Notes: generated by a model from the letters alone, not told the origin. Positions 46,633 to 56,248 are shown, counted from the stretch's first letter. The stretch is 64,000 nucleotides of DNA from Pyxidicoccus xibeiensis (GCF_024198175.1 NZ_JAJVKV010000021.1:93129-157128), one strand, 5' to 3'. Numbers and translations are program-made.

Positions 46633-47067
46633 CTACTCAGCCTTCGTGGCGTCCGAGGCCGCGGCATCGCTGCCCTCGCCCTCGGTCTCGACGGGCGCGG
46701 CCTGCGTCGCGGGCCGGTCCACCAGCTCCAGCAGGGCCATCTCCGCGGCGTCACCGCGGCGGAAGCCCAGACGGATCAGGCGGGTGTAGCCACCGGGACG
46801 GGTCGCGTACCGGTCCTTGTACTCGCTGAAGACCTTCTGCAGCACGTCGCGGTCCTTCACCGTACGGGCCGCCAGACGCACGTTGGACAGGCCACCCTTC
46901 TTGCCGAGCGTGATGATGCGCTCCGCAATCTTCCGAGCCTCCTTCGCCTTCGGCACGGTGGTGCGGATGGCCTGGTGCTCGAGCAGCGAGGTGACCATGT
47001 TGTTGAGCATCGCGAGCCGGTGGCTCGTGCTGCGGTGAAGCTTCCTCTGTCCGACCTTATGACGCAT
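46633..47067 (-). CDS. rplQ: 50S ribosomal protein L17
   Basis: L17 sits by the exit region of the large subunit. The 144-residue chain begins MRHKVGQRKLHRSTSHR, has the family segments LLEHQAIRTT and ERIITLGKKG, and continues through GGYTRLIRLGFRRGDAAEMALLEL. The C-terminal 25 residues are an acidic Ala/Glu/Asp tail beyond the usual L17 core. It is the last gene of the superoperon, 185 bases after rpoA and followed by a hairpin. Confidence 0.97.
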   Translation of the reverse strand: MRHKVGQRKLHRSTSHRLAMLNNMVTSLLEHQAIRTTVPKAKEARKIAERIITLGKKGGLSNVRLAARTVKDRDVLQKVFSEYKDRYATRPGGYTRLIRLGFRRGDAAEMALLELVDRPATQAAPVETEGEGSDAAASDATKAE

Positions 47068-47165
47068 CGTCGTGCTCCGGGCCCTCGTCGGGGCCCAACC
47101 ACTCCGGCCGTATCAGGTACCGGGTGGGAAGGGCGGACCCGGCACGGGGCCCGCCACTGCCATTC

Positions 47166-47189
47166 GGGCCTGGAAGACGTCCCAGGCCC
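47166..47189 (-). promoter_or_regulatory. Hairpin in the rpoA-rplQ gap
   Basis: GGGCCTGG (47166-47173) and CCAGGCCC (47182-47189) give a perfect 8-bp stem with an 8-base loop in a 185-base gap. No U-run follows. It may be an RNA processing or attenuation element; function is not shown by the sequence. Confidence 0.3.
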
Positions 47190-47252
47190 CCTCCCCTCAC
47201 GCCGCTGACCGCCGTACCCGCGGACGCGTGGGGAGGTACTGCGAAACGACAG

Positions 47253-48275
47253 CTACGCCTTCGGCTGCGCGGGCGCGGGCGCCTGCTTCGGCGGCCAGTT
47301 CTCCAGCTTCATGCCCAGCGACAGGCCCATCTCCGCGAGGATCTCCTTGATCTCCTTCAGGGACTTGCGGCCGAAGTTCTTCGTCTTGAGCATCTCGGCC
47401 TCGGTGCGCTGCACCAGGTCGCCGATGCTCTTGATGTTCGCCTGCTGCAGGCAGTTGGCGGAACGGACCGACAGCTCCAGCTCGTCCACCGAGCGGAACA
47501 GGTTCTCGTTGAGCTTCGCCTCTTCCTTCGGCGCCTCGGCGACGACGGGCTCCTCCGTCTCGTCGAAGTTCACGAAGACGGTGAGCTGCTCCTTGATGAT
47601 CTTCGCCGCGTACGCCACCGCGTCCTGGGGCGACACCGAGCCGTCCGTCCACACCTCGAGCGACAGCTTGTCGAAGTCGGTGACCTGGCCGACGCGCGCG
47701 TTGGTGACCTGGTAGTTCACCTTGCGGATGGGCGAGAACAGCGAGTCGATGGGGATGGTGCCGATGGGCGCACCCGCCACCTTGTTGGAGTTGGCCGGCG
47801 TGTAGCCACGGCCGCGGCGGCACGTCAGCTCCATGCGGAGCTTGCCGCCCTCGGAGATGGTGCAGATGTGGTGGCCCGGGTTGAGGATCTCCGTGTCCGG
47901 GTCGGTGATGATGTCACCGGCCTTGACCTCCTTGGGACCCTCCGCCTCGATGCGCAGCGTCTTCGTCTCGTTGGTGTGCATCCGAAGGAGGACTTCCTTC
48001 AGGTTCAGCACCACGTCCGTGACGTCCTCGGACACCTCGGGGATGGTCGTGAACTCGTGGTCCACGCCCTCGATCTTCACGGCGGTGATGGCCGCGCCCT
48101 GCAGCGAGGACAGGAGCACCCGGCGCAGCGAGTTGCCCAGCGTCGTCCCGAAGCCCCGCTCCAGCGGCTCGGCGACGAACTTGCCGTACGTCGGCGTCAG
48201 GCTGTCCTGGTCCACTTCCATGCGGCGCGGCTTGATGAGGTCACGCCAGTTCTTCGCAACGAACGTATCAGCCAT
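47253..48275 (-). CDS. rpoA: DNA-directed RNA polymerase alpha subunit
   Basis: This 340-residue alpha subunit is complete. The N-terminal assembly domain shows EPLERGFGTTLGNSLRRVLLSSL and INQ-type conserved blocks such as GRGYTPA and IDSLFSPIRKVNYQV. A flexible acidic linker follows (about 235-255). The C-terminal domain, which contacts UP elements and activators, contains ELSVRSANCLQ and KNFGRKSLKEIKEIL. The length is near the usual 330-340. It lies between rpsD and rplQ as in most bacteria. Confidence 0.98.
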   Translation of the reverse strand: MADTFVAKNWRDLIKPRRMEVDQDSLTPTYGKFVAEPLERGFGTTLGNSLRRVLLSSLQGAAITAVKIEGVDHEFTTIPEVSEDVTDVVLNLKEVLLRMHTNETKTLRIEAEGPKEVKAGDIITDPDTEILNPGHHICTISEGGKLRMELTCRRGRGYTPANSNKVAGAPIGTIPIDSLFSPIRKVNYQVTNARVGQVTDFDKLSLEVWTDGSVSPQDAVAYAAKIIKEQLTVFVNFDETEEPVVAEAPKEEAKLNENLFRSVDELELSVRSANCLQQANIKSIGDLVQRTEAEMLKTKNFGRKSLKEIKEILAEMGLSLGMKLENWPPKQAPAPAQPKA

Positions 48276-48377
48276 GGTGTACGACTCCTCGTGACATGCG
48301 CCACCACCGACTTACCCACCAGGCTGGCGGGAGGATGGGCACGTGGGGACTGCCACTGCGACTGCGATAAAGCACGA

Positions 48378-48402
48378 CGCCCCGGCCTCGTCGGCCAGGG
48401 CG
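48378..48402 (-). promoter_or_regulatory. Hairpin in the rpsD-rpoA gap
   Basis: CGCCC-C-GGCC (48378-48387) pairs with GGCC-A-GGGCG (48393-48402) around a 5-base loop, leaving one internal mismatch. It sits in the 167-base gap between rpsD and rpoA. It may modulate polymerase alpha expression relative to S4; this is position-based inference. Confidence 0.3.
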
Positions 48403-48442
48403 TCCACTGCCACGTCCAAGCCCTGTGGGGCCGGCGCGGAGG

Positions 48443-49069
48443 CTACTTGGAGTAGAGCTCCACGATGAGCTGCTCCTGGATGGGCATGGTCAGGTCCTCG
48501 CGGTTCGGCGGGGTCGTGACGGTGCCCTTGAACGCCTTCTTGTCCAGGGAGATCCACTGCGGAACGCCACGGCGGTCCACCGTCTCCAGCGCCTCGGAGA
48601 TGCGGAGCACCTTGCGGCTCTTCTCCACCACCTCCACCGCGCTGCCCGGCTTCACGGAGAAGGAGGGGATGTTCACCTTGCGGCCGTTCACCTGGAAGTG
48701 ACCGTGGCGGACCAGCTGGCGCGCCTCGTTGCGCGTGTCCGCGAAGCCCATGCGGAACACCACGTTGTCCAGGCGGAGCTCCAGCTGCTGCAGGAGGTTC
48801 TCACCCGTCTTGCCCTTGGCGGCGGAGGCGCGGTGGTAGTAGCCGCGGAACTGGTTCTCCAGCAGGCCGTACATGCGCTTGACCTTCTGCTTCTCGCGCA
48901 GCTGCACGCCGTAGCCGGAGAACTTCACGCGACCCTGGCCGTGCTGGCCCGGGGGATAGGGGCGGCGCTCGATGGCGCACTTGTCCGTGTAGCAACGGTC
49001 GCCCTTGAGGTACATCTTCAGGTTTTCGCGCCGGCAGATGCGGCAGGCGCTGGCGGTGTAACGAGCCAT
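48443..49069 (-). CDS. rpsD: 30S ribosomal protein S4 (zinc-binding form)
   Basis: S4 nucleates 30S assembly and in many bacteria represses its own operon. The 208-residue chain starts MARYTASACRICRREN; the frame is open upstream but MARYT is the family start. Four cysteines near the N-terminus (ACRICRR then DRCYTDKC) make this the zinc-binding (C+) form. The S4 RNA-binding domain RLDNVVFRMGFADTRNEARQ and YPPGQHG are intact. It lies 68 bases after rpsK. Confidence 0.97.
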   Translation of the reverse strand: MARYTASACRICRRENLKMYLKGDRCYTDKCAIERRPYPPGQHGQGRVKFSGYGVQLREKQKVKRMYGLLENQFRGYYHRASAAKGKTGENLLQQLELRLDNVVFRMGFADTRNEARQLVRHGHFQVNGRKVNIPSFSVKPGSAVEVVEKSRKVLRISEALETVDRRGVPQWISLDKKAFKGTVTTPPNREDLTMPIQEQLIVELYSK

Positions 49070-49137
49070 TGACAGGTCCTTGAGGTGATCTGGAGCCGCC
49101 CCCACACCATGGCGGGAGGGCGGCCCGGACGAAGAGG

Positions 49138-49581
49138 TTAGACGCGGCGGCGCTTGGGCTGACGGCACCCGTTGTGCGGGATGGGCGTCACGTCGCGGAT
49201 GAGGTTGATCTTCAGACCGGCGGCGGCCAGCGCGCGCAGCGCCGACTCGCGGCCCGCGCCCGGGCCCTTCACGAACACGGACACGTTCTTCAGGCCGTGC
49301 TCCATCGCCTTCGCCGCGGCATCACCCGCGGCCACCTGCGCCGCGAACGGCGTGGACTTGCGACTTCCCTTGAAGCCACGCGCCCCGGCCGACGACCAGG
49401 AGATCACGTTCCCGGAGATGTCCGTGATCGTGATGATGGTGTTGTTGAACGTGGACTGGATGTGGACCACGCCATTGAGGATGTTCTTCTTGCCCTTGCG
49501 CTTGGCCTTCTTCGCGGCAGGGGCTTCGGCACCCTCGGCGCCCGCGGGCGCCGCAGCCGAAGTATTGGTCTCGTCAGCCAT
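49138..49581 (-). CDS. rpsK: 30S ribosomal protein S11
   Basis: S11 lies on the 30S platform near the mRNA exit. This version has 147 residues, longer than the usual 129 because of an Ala-rich acidic start (about residues 1-22) ahead of a Lys-rich segment KKAKRKGKKN. The core is standard: HIQSTFNNTI, SWSSAGARGFKGSRKSTPFA and VKGPGAGRESALRAL, with the C-terminal IRDVTPIPHNGCRQPKRRRV. It belongs to the alpha part of the superoperon. Confidence 0.97.
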   Translation of the reverse strand: MADETNTSAAAPAGAEGAEAPAAKKAKRKGKKNILNGVVHIQSTFNNTIITITDISGNVISWSSAGARGFKGSRKSTPFAAQVAAGDAAAKAMEHGLKNVSVFVKGPGAGRESALRALAAAGLKINLIRDVTPIPHNGCRQPKRRRV

Positions 49582-49643
49582 GTGCGTTGCTGCTCCTGAG
49601 AGGAGGTGATCGACGCCGGCACCTTACGGGCCGGCGCTGCGGT

Positions 49644-50027
49644 TTACCGGGCCGGAGCGGCAGGCTTCGCCCGGACGATGCCACGCTTCGGACCCTTGCG
49701 GGTACGCGCGTTCGTATGGGTCCGCTGGCCACGCACCGGCAGGCCCTTGCGGTGACGGAGGCCGCGGTAGCAGCCCAGGTCCATCAGACGCTTGATGTTC
49801 ATGGTGACCTCGCGACGCAGGTCACCCTCCACCTTGTAGCTGGCCTCGATGATCTCGCGGATCTTGCGGGCCTGCTCCTCGGTGAGGTCCTTGGTCCGCG
49901 TGGTGGGATCGATGCCCGCCGCGGCGATGATGTCTTGGGCGGACTTGTTGCCGATCCCGTAGATGTACTGGAGCGAGATCACCGCCCGCTTGTTGGGCGG
50001 CAGGTCGATGCCGGCGATACGAGCCAT
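49644..50027 (-). CDS. rpsM: 30S ribosomal protein S13
   Basis: This 127-residue head protein of the 30S subunit contacts the P-site tRNA and the large subunit. It begins MARIAGIDLPPNKR, contains YIYGIGNKSA (the helix-hairpin-helix region) and RGLRHRKGLPVRGQRTHTNARTRKG, and ends in a basic tail. The length and all conserved blocks are normal. It lies 55 bases after rpmJ and 62 before rpsK. Confidence 0.98.
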   Translation of the reverse strand: MARIAGIDLPPNKRAVISLQYIYGIGNKSAQDIIAAAGIDPTTRTKDLTEEQARKIREIIEASYKVEGDLRREVTMNIKRLMDLGCYRGLRHRKGLPVRGQRTHTNARTRKGPKRGIVRAKPAAPAR

Positions 50028-50082
50028 CTTCGATCTTCCTTACTTGAGTGGAGTTGGTCTGGAGCCAACGGCCGTCTGGCCG

Positions 50083-50199
50083 CTAGCCCTGGCGCTGCTT
50101 GTGACGCGGGTTGGAAGCGCAGATGACGCGCACGATACCCTTGCGACGAACGACCTTGCACTTGTCGCAGATCTTCTTGACGGACGCCCGAACCTTCAT
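50083..50199 (-). CDS. rpmJ: 50S ribosomal protein L36
   Basis: A 38-residue gene, ATG at 50199 and TAG at 50083-50085. The protein starts MKVRASVKKICDKCKVVRRK and ends NPRHKQRQG. It is the zinc-binding form: C-x2-C (residues 11 and 14) plus the later Cys27 and His33. It lies between infA and rpsM, its usual place. L36 is the smallest large-subunit protein. Confidence 0.96.
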   Translation of the reverse strand: MKVRASVKKICDKCKVVRRKGIVRVICASNPRHKQRQG

Positions 50200-50272
50200 G
50201 GGAGCGAACTTCCTTCCTCAGCTAAAGAAATGCCCATCGGGCAGCCCGCCATTCCCCGGCGGGGCGCCCGGT

Positions 50273-50491
50273 CTACTTCGCCCGGTACGTGATCCGTCCG
50301 CGCGTCAGGTCGTAGGGAGACAGCTCGACCTTCACCTTGTCACCCGGGAGGATGCGGATGAAGTGCATCCTCATCTTGCCCGAAATGTGCGCGAGCACCT
50401 TGTGGCCGTTGTCCAGCACCACGCGGAACATCGCGTTGGGGAGGGGCTCCATCACGGTCCCCTCGACTTCGATGGAATCATCCTTCGGCAA
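50273..50491 (-). CDS. infA: Translation initiation factor IF-1, TTG start
   Basis: IF-1 binds the 30S A site during initiation. Starting at TTG 50491 the protein is exactly 72 residues, the canonical size: KDDSIEVEGTVMEPLPNAMF, VLAHISGKMRMHFIRILPGDKV and the terminal LTRGRITYRAK. No ATG or GTG lies at or near this point; the frame is open upstream but encodes nothing IF-1-like. A GGAAGAGAG stretch upstream may serve as ribosome site, set somewhat far from the start. Confidence 0.93.
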   Translation of the reverse strand: MPKDDSIEVEGTVMEPLPNAMFRVVLDNGHKVLAHISGKMRMHFIRILPGDKVKVELSPYDLTRGRITYRAK

Positions 50492-50643
50492 GCGGCAGAC
50501 TCTCTTCCCGGACCACGAACCTCTTGGAAGCGCGGCGGGATAGCACTTTGGTCCGCAAGTGGCAAGCGCCGCGCGATCTAAAACTTGGATTCCTACCAAC
50601 CCCTCATAACAACACGCTATTTCACCCGCAGTCACGGCGGCCT

Positions 50644-51399
50644 TCAAGCCCTCCGGGTGAGCACCTCGGGGCCATGGTCCGTGATGAGGACGGTGTGCTC
50701 GAAGTGGGCGGAGAGCTTGCCGTCCATCGTCACCGCCGTCCAGTCATCCTCGAGGATGGCCACCTCGTCGCTCCCCTGGTTCACCATGGGCTCCACCGCC
50801 AGGACCATCCCCGCCCTCAGCTTCATGCCCGAGCCTGGCTGCCCGTGGTTCGGCACCGAGGGCTGCTCGTGCAGCTTGCGGCCAATCCCATGGCCGGTGA
50901 AGCCCCGGGCGACCGAGTAGCCCCGCGCCTCCACGTGATGCTGCACCGCGTGGCCGATATCCCCCAGCCGGTTGCCCGGCCGCATGGCCTGGATGCCCTT
51001 GTGAAGCGCCTCCCGCGTGGCCTCCAGCAGCGCCCGGGCCTCGGCGCTCACCTTCCCCACCGGCACCGTCCTCGCCGCGTCCCCGAACCACCCGCGGTAC
51101 ACCACCCCGAAGTCGAGCTTCATCAGGTCGCCTTCGGCCAGTTTCCGCCGCTTGCTGGGGATGCCGTGCACCACCTCCTCGTTGACGGAGGCGCACAGCA
51201 CGCAGGGGAAGCCCAGATACCCCTTGAAGGCCGGCCGCGCGCCCTTCTCGGCCGTGAGCTTCGCGGCCAGGGCGTCCAACTCCCAGGTCGTGACGCCCGG
51301 CGCCACGGCCGCCTCGAGCGCGTCCAGGACCTCACAGACGATTCGCCCCGCCTGCCGCATCAGGGCAATCTCGTCCCGGCTCTTGAGTTCCACGGCCAT
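50644..51399 (-). CDS. map: Methionine aminopeptidase, type I
   Basis: This 251-residue cytosolic metalloenzyme trims the initiator methionine. Metal ligands are all present: the Asp in KLDFGV, Asp in GDAARTV, His in TGHGIGR, Glu in AVEPM and Glu in FEHTVLIT. The substrate-side histidine is in NEEVVHGIPS. There is no N-terminal SH3-binding extension, so it is subtype a. Its position after adk and before infA is the standard spc order. Confidence 0.97.
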   Translation of the reverse strand: MAVELKSRDEIALMRQAGRIVCEVLDALEAAVAPGVTTWELDALAAKLTAEKGARPAFKGYLGFPCVLCASVNEEVVHGIPSKRRKLAEGDLMKLDFGVVYRGWFGDAARTVPVGKVSAEARALLEATREALHKGIQAMRPGNRLGDIGHAVQHHVEARGYSVARGFTGHGIGRKLHEQPSVPNHGQPGSGMKLRAGMVLAVEPMVNQGSDEVAILEDDWTAVTMDGKLSAHFEHTVLITDHGPEVLTRRA

Positions 51400-51495
51400 G
51401 GGTGTCCCGGGCCCACCCGGGCCCCGGAAGAAGGGGTGGCCAGCAGGAGGGAGCGCCGCAAGCGCCCCCTCCCCGTCCGCCTGCCCGGGTTCCGC

Positions 51496-52143
51496 TCAGC
51501 CCTTCCCGGCCGCGGCCTTGATTTCCTCGTAGATGCCCTCGGGCGAGCCGACGCCATCCACGCTCTTGAGCACGCCCTTCTTCGCGTAGAAGTCCTTCAG
51601 CGGCGCCGTTTCGGCGTCGTACTTCTGAAGGCGCCTCTCGATGACCTCGGGCATGTCGTCCGGCCGCTGGACGAGCCCCGTGTTGCACTTGTCGCAGTAG
51701 CCCGCCCGCTTCGGGGGGCTCTGGTACACGTGGTACACGCTGCCGTCCGTCGGGCACACGCGCCGGCCCGAGCCGCGCTCCACCAGCTTCGCGTGCGGCA
51801 CCTCCAGGGAGATGACCGCGTCGAGCTGCTTGCCCAGCCGCGCCAGCATCTTGTCCAGCGCATCCGCCTGGCCGGGCGTCCGGGGGAAGCCATCCAGCAC
51901 GAAGCCCTTGGCCACGTCCGGCTGCTTCAGGCGCTCCTCGACGATGCCGATGACAACCTCGTCGGGCACGTACTGGCCCGAGGCCATCAGCGGACCCGCG
52001 ACCTTCCCCAGCTCCGTTCCATCCGCGACCGCCTTGCGGAGGATGTCACCGGTGGAGATCTGCGGGATCTGGAAGTCCGCATACAGCTTCTTCGCCTGCG
52101 TGCCCTTCCCCGCGTTCGGCGGCCCCAACAGGATCAGGTTCAT
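51496..52143 (-). CDS. adk: Adenylate kinase
   Basis: This 215-residue enzyme interconverts AMP+ATP and 2 ADP. It begins MNLILLGPPNAGKGTQ, a P-loop with Asn where many have Gly. AMP binding shows STGDILR and GFVLDGFPRTPGQADAL. The LID (about 125-165) has CPTDG and CDKC, three cysteines of a zinc-type lid; the fourth ligand is not obvious. The length is normal. It lies between secY and map. Confidence 0.97.
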   Translation of the reverse strand: MNLILLGPPNAGKGTQAKKLYADFQIPQISTGDILRKAVADGTELGKVAGPLMASGQYVPDEVVIGIVEERLKQPDVAKGFVLDGFPRTPGQADALDKMLARLGKQLDAVISLEVPHAKLVERGSGRRVCPTDGSVYHVYQSPPKRAGYCDKCNTGLVQRPDDMPEVIERRLQKYDAETAPLKDFYAKKGVLKSVDGVGSPEGIYEEIKAAAGKG

Positions 52144-52255
52144 GTGCTCCTCTCAGCTCCGAAGGAAGGCACAGAGGTCATCGGACACAAACCTCCGAGC
52201 GCCCCCCGTGTGCACCACCGAATAACCCCAGAACGACATTACCCTGGAACGACGA

Positions 52256-52286
52256 GGCGCCCCTCCCCGCGACGGGGAGAGGCGCC
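52256..52286 (-). promoter_or_regulatory. Strong GC hairpin in the secY-adk gap
   Basis: GGCGCC-C-CTCCCCG (52256-52269) pairs with CGGGGAG-A-GGCGCC (52273-52286): 13 pairs, one mismatch, 3-base loop. It sits 20 bases past the secY stop in a 163-base gap. No T-run follows on the minus strand, so it may be a processing or stability element rather than a full terminator. Confidence 0.4.
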
Positions 52287-52306
52287 CGGATGATACGAGC
52301 GGTGAC

Positions 52307-53653
<1,347 letters not shown>

Positions 53654-53692
53654 GGGGTAGCCATCCTCTTCGTGAGGGTTCTGCCAGGACGA

Positions 53693-53727
53693 CAAAACGC
53701 CCCTGTTCCACGGACGGGAAAGGGGCG
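53693..53727 (-). terminator. Terminator-like hairpin with T-run ahead of secY
   Basis: CGCCCCT..TTCC (53698-53709) pairs with GGAA.AGGGGCG (53717-53727). Read on the minus strand, the stem is followed at once by TTTT (complement of 53694-53697). It lies between rplO and the secY start, so it could attenuate secY-distal genes. Confidence 0.4.
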
Positions 53728-53749
53728 CAGAAGCCTACACAAGCGAAAT

Positions 53750-53779
53750 GGCGCGCACCACCATCAAGTGATGCGCGCC
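53750..53779 (-). promoter_or_regulatory. Hairpin after rplO
   Basis: GGCGCGCA (53750-53757) and TGCGCGCC (53772-53779) form a perfect 8-bp stem with a 14-base loop, about 10 bases past the rplO stop. Its role is unknown; it precedes the T-run hairpin before secY. Confidence 0.35.
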
Positions 53780-53787
53780 GGACACGC

Positions 53788-54315
53788 TCAGGCCTTGGGC
53801 TGCCGGGGCGCCTTGACGCCCTTGCCGGCGTGCGCCTTGGCGGCCGCTTCCGGCTTGTGGGCCATCAGCGGGAGCTCTTCCACCGCGCCACCCGCCTGCT
53901 GGACGGCCGACTTCGCCGCCTCGGAGGCCTTGTGGACGCGGATGGTGACCTTCTTCGTCAGCCCGCCCTGCGCCAGCAGCTTCACGCCGTGGTAACGGCC
54001 CTTCACCAGGCCCGCCTGCTTCAGCGTCGCCTCGTCCACCGTGGCGCCCGCGTCGAAGTGCTGCTCGACGTCGGCCAGGTTCACCACCGCGTAGATGGTG
54101 CGGTTGGGCGAGTTGAAGCCGAACTTCGGGAGCCGGCGCTGCAGGGGGCTCTGGCCGCCCTCGAAGCCCTCGAACCGCATGTTGCCGGAACGAGCCTTCT
54201 GGCCCTTGCCACCGCGGCCGGCCGTCTTGCCCAGGCCGCTGCCCTGGCCGCGGCCCACGCGCTTCTTGCGGTGCCACGAGCGCGACGGACGCTTCAGATT
54301 GTTCAGAGTGCTCAT
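53788..54315 (-). CDS. rplO: 50S ribosomal protein L15
   Basis: At 175 residues this is about 30 longer than typical L15, with an Ala/Lys/Pro-rich C-terminal tail. The N-terminal half is the conserved glycine-arginine-rich rRNA-binding part: RVGRGQGSGLGKTAGRGGKG and FEGGQSPLQRRLPKFGF. The second half forms the globular domain (YHGVKLLAQGGLTKKVTI). It is the last spc ribosomal protein before secY. Confidence 0.97.
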   Translation of the reverse strand: MSTLNNLKRPSRSWHRKKRVGRGQGSGLGKTAGRGGKGQKARSGNMRFEGFEGGQSPLQRRLPKFGFNSPNRTIYAVVNLADVEQHFDAGATVDEATLKQAGLVKGRYHGVKLLAQGGLTKKVTIRVHKASEAAKSAVQQAGGAVEELPLMAHKPEAAAKAHAGKGVKAPRQPKA

Positions 54316-54335
54316 CGTCTCAGTCCTCTCGTGAC

Positions 54336-54605
54336 TCAGGCCTTCGACTGCTTGGCCTGGTACGCGCGCGCCCGTTCCTTCAGAGCGACCTTGCGCGGCT
54401 TGCGACGCTTCGGCGCCGGAGCCTCGCCGGAAACCGTCTCCAGGGTGACCAGATGCTTCACCTTGAACACCATGCCGCGCACCGCCGGCGTGTCCTTCAG
54501 GAGCCGCTCCTCACCAAACTTCTTCAGGCCCAGCCCGCGGATGGTGTCCAGCATCTCGCCGGACGCACCCGAAAAGCTCTTGACCAGCTTCACCTTGAGC
54601 GCCAT
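54336..54605 (-). CDS. rpmD: 50S ribosomal protein L30, C-terminally extended
   Basis: The first 58 residues are a normal L30 (KVKLVKSFSGASGEMLDTIRGLGL and DTPAVRGMVFKVKHLVTLE). The remaining 30 residues are an extra basic tail (KRRKPRKVALKERARAYQ), so the protein is 89 rather than about 60 residues. It starts 3 bases after the rpsE stop, suggesting coupled translation. Confidence 0.95.
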   Translation of the reverse strand: MALKVKLVKSFSGASGEMLDTIRGLGLKKFGEERLLKDTPAVRGMVFKVKHLVTLETVSGEAPAPKRRKPRKVALKERARAYQAKQSKA

Positions 54606-54608
54606 GGA

Positions 54609-55130
54609 CTAGCCCCTCTGCTCGCCGGCCAGCTTGGCCGCTTCGACGTCCTTGCCACGCAGGCGCGACACCTGCTCCGCGCTGCGCAGCATCTTCAGGC
54701 CCGCGACCGTCGCCTTCAGCACGTTGTGCGGATTGCGCGACCCCTGGCTCTTGGTCAGGATGTTGCGGATGCCCGCCGCCTCCAGCACCGCGCGAACCGC
54801 GCCGCCGGCGATGACGCCCGTACCCTGGCTGGCCGGCTTCAGGAGCACCCACCCGGCGCCGAAGTGCCCGAGCACCTCATGCGGGATGGTGTGACCCATC
54901 AGGGGCACCCGGAACAGGTTCTTCTTCGCGTTCTCGCCACCCTTGCGGATGGCCTCGGGGACCTCGTTGGCCTTGCCCAGGCCGACGCCCACGTGTCCGG
55001 CGCCGTCCCCCACCACCACCAGGGCGGCGAACGAGAAACGACGGCCGCCCTTCACGACCTTGGCCACGCGGTTGATGTTCACCACGCGGTCGGTGAGGTC
55101 CAGATCGTTCGGATTGATCGGAGTTGCCAC
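54609..55130 (-). CDS. rpsE: 30S ribosomal protein S5
   Basis: This 173-residue small-subunit protein is tied to decoding accuracy. It shows the double-stranded RNA-binding part (VNINRVAKVVKGGRRFSF with GDGAGHVGVGLGKANEVPEAI) and the C-terminal fold with PASQGTGVIAGGAVRAVLEAAGI. Length and motifs are normal. It lies 22 bases after rplR and 3 before rpmD. Confidence 0.97.
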   Translation of the reverse strand: MATPINPNDLDLTDRVVNINRVAKVVKGGRRFSFAALVVVGDGAGHVGVGLGKANEVPEAIRKGGENAKKNLFRVPLMGHTIPHEVLGHFGAGWVLLKPASQGTGVIAGGAVRAVLEAAGIRNILTKSQGSRNPHNVLKATVAGLKMLRSAEQVSRLRGKDVEAAKLAGEQRG

Positions 55131-55152
55131 TTGGGGGATTCCTTTCGAATTC

Positions 55153-55509
55153 TTAGAACTTCAGCCCGGCCTCGCGCGCGGCGTCGGCCACGGCGGCGAT
55201 GCGCCCGTGATAGGGGAAGCCGTTGCGGTCGAACACCACCGCCTCGACGTTGGCGGCCTTGCACTTCTGCGCAATCAGGGTGCCCACCCGCTTCGCATCC
55301 GCCTTCTTGTCGCCCTCGTCCTGACCCTTCAGGTCCTTGGACAGCGACGAAGCGTACGCGAGCGTGCGGCCCGTGGAGTCGTCCACCACCTGGGCGTAGA
55401 TGTGCTTGAGGCTCTTGTAGACCGTGAGCCGCGGCCGTTCGGTCGTCCCGGACAGCTTCTTGCGGATGCGGTTCTTCCTCTTGAGGCGCTGATCGATCTT
55501 CGTAGGCAT
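55153..55509 (-). CDS. rplR: 50S ribosomal protein L18
   Basis: This 118-residue protein binds 5S rRNA. The start at MPTKIDQRLKRKNR follows the sequence GAAGG-like purines; a frame open to 55599 is not L18-like. Conserved parts: RPRLTVYKSLKHIYAQVVDD, a short charged insert, and the C-terminal VVFDRNGFPYHGRIAAVADAAREAGL (DR-G-YHGR core). It lies between rplF and rpsE. Confidence 0.97.
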   Translation of the reverse strand: MPTKIDQRLKRKNRIRKKLSGTTERPRLTVYKSLKHIYAQVVDDSTGRTLAYASSLSKDLKGQDEGDKKADAKRVGTLIAQKCKAANVEAVVFDRNGFPYHGRIAAVADAAREAGLKF

Positions 55510-55617
55510 GGCTGCTTCCTTTTCCGTCCGGCGGCGATGCGGCCTTCCGCCACCGGATGATGCCGCCAGGCCCCGAGGGCCCGGCGAATTTTGGAACACT
55601 CAGGACAGCCGGGACGA

Positions 55618-56184
55618 CTAGGTCGTACCGGTCTTGCCCTCCTTGCGGCGGATGCGCTCCTCGGAGTACTTGATGCCCTTGCCCTTGTAGGGCTCGGGCG
55701 GACGCAGCGAGCGGATGTTCACCGCCGTGGCGCCCAGCACTTCCTTGTCCGCGGAGCGGAGCGTCAGACCCACCGTGGGAAGGCTGTCCTCGGTACGGGG
55801 CGCCTTGTCGACCTCGGCCGTCACACCCTCGGGGAGGTTGAAGACCACCGGGTGCGAGTAGCCCAGCGAGAAGTGGATGGCCTTGCCCTTCACCTCGGCG
55901 CGGAAACCGACGCCACGGATGTCCAGCTTCTTCTCGAAGCCCGTGGACACGCCCTTGGCGGCGTTCGCGAGGATGGTGCGGGTCAGGCCGTGCAGGCTGC
56001 GCGCCTCGCGGGAGTCATCCTCGCGCAGCACGTTCACCTGGCCGTCCTTGACCTCCACCTTGACCTTGGCGGGAAGCTTCACCGACAGCTTGCCCTTGGG
56101 GCCCTCGAAGTTCACCTGCTGGCCGGCGACGACGGCCTTCGTCTTGTCGCCGAGCTTGATCGCCAGTTTTCCAATCCGACTCAT
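55618..56184 (-). CDS. rplF: 50S ribosomal protein L6
   Basis: This 188-residue protein has the two repeated L6 folds. It begins MSRIGKLAIKL, and near the C-terminus shows the family signature PEPYKGKGIKYSEERIRRKEGK. The middle has LHGLTRTILANAAKGVS and GVGFRAEVKG. The start is the ATG at 56184; an upstream open frame is unrelated. It lies near the factor-binding centre of the large subunit. Confidence 0.97.
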   Translation of the reverse strand: MSRIGKLAIKLGDKTKAVVAGQQVNFEGPKGKLSVKLPAKVKVEVKDGQVNVLREDDSREARSLHGLTRTILANAAKGVSTGFEKKLDIRGVGFRAEVKGKAIHFSLGYSHPVVFNLPEGVTAEVDKAPRTEDSLPTVGLTLRSADKEVLGATAVNIRSLRPPEPYKGKGIKYSEERIRRKEGKTGTT

Positions 56185-56248
56185 GGTTGCCTCGGTCCTG
56201 TCTGCCCGGGGGGCGCACCCTCGCGGGGCGCCACTCCTGGGCGGCTGG

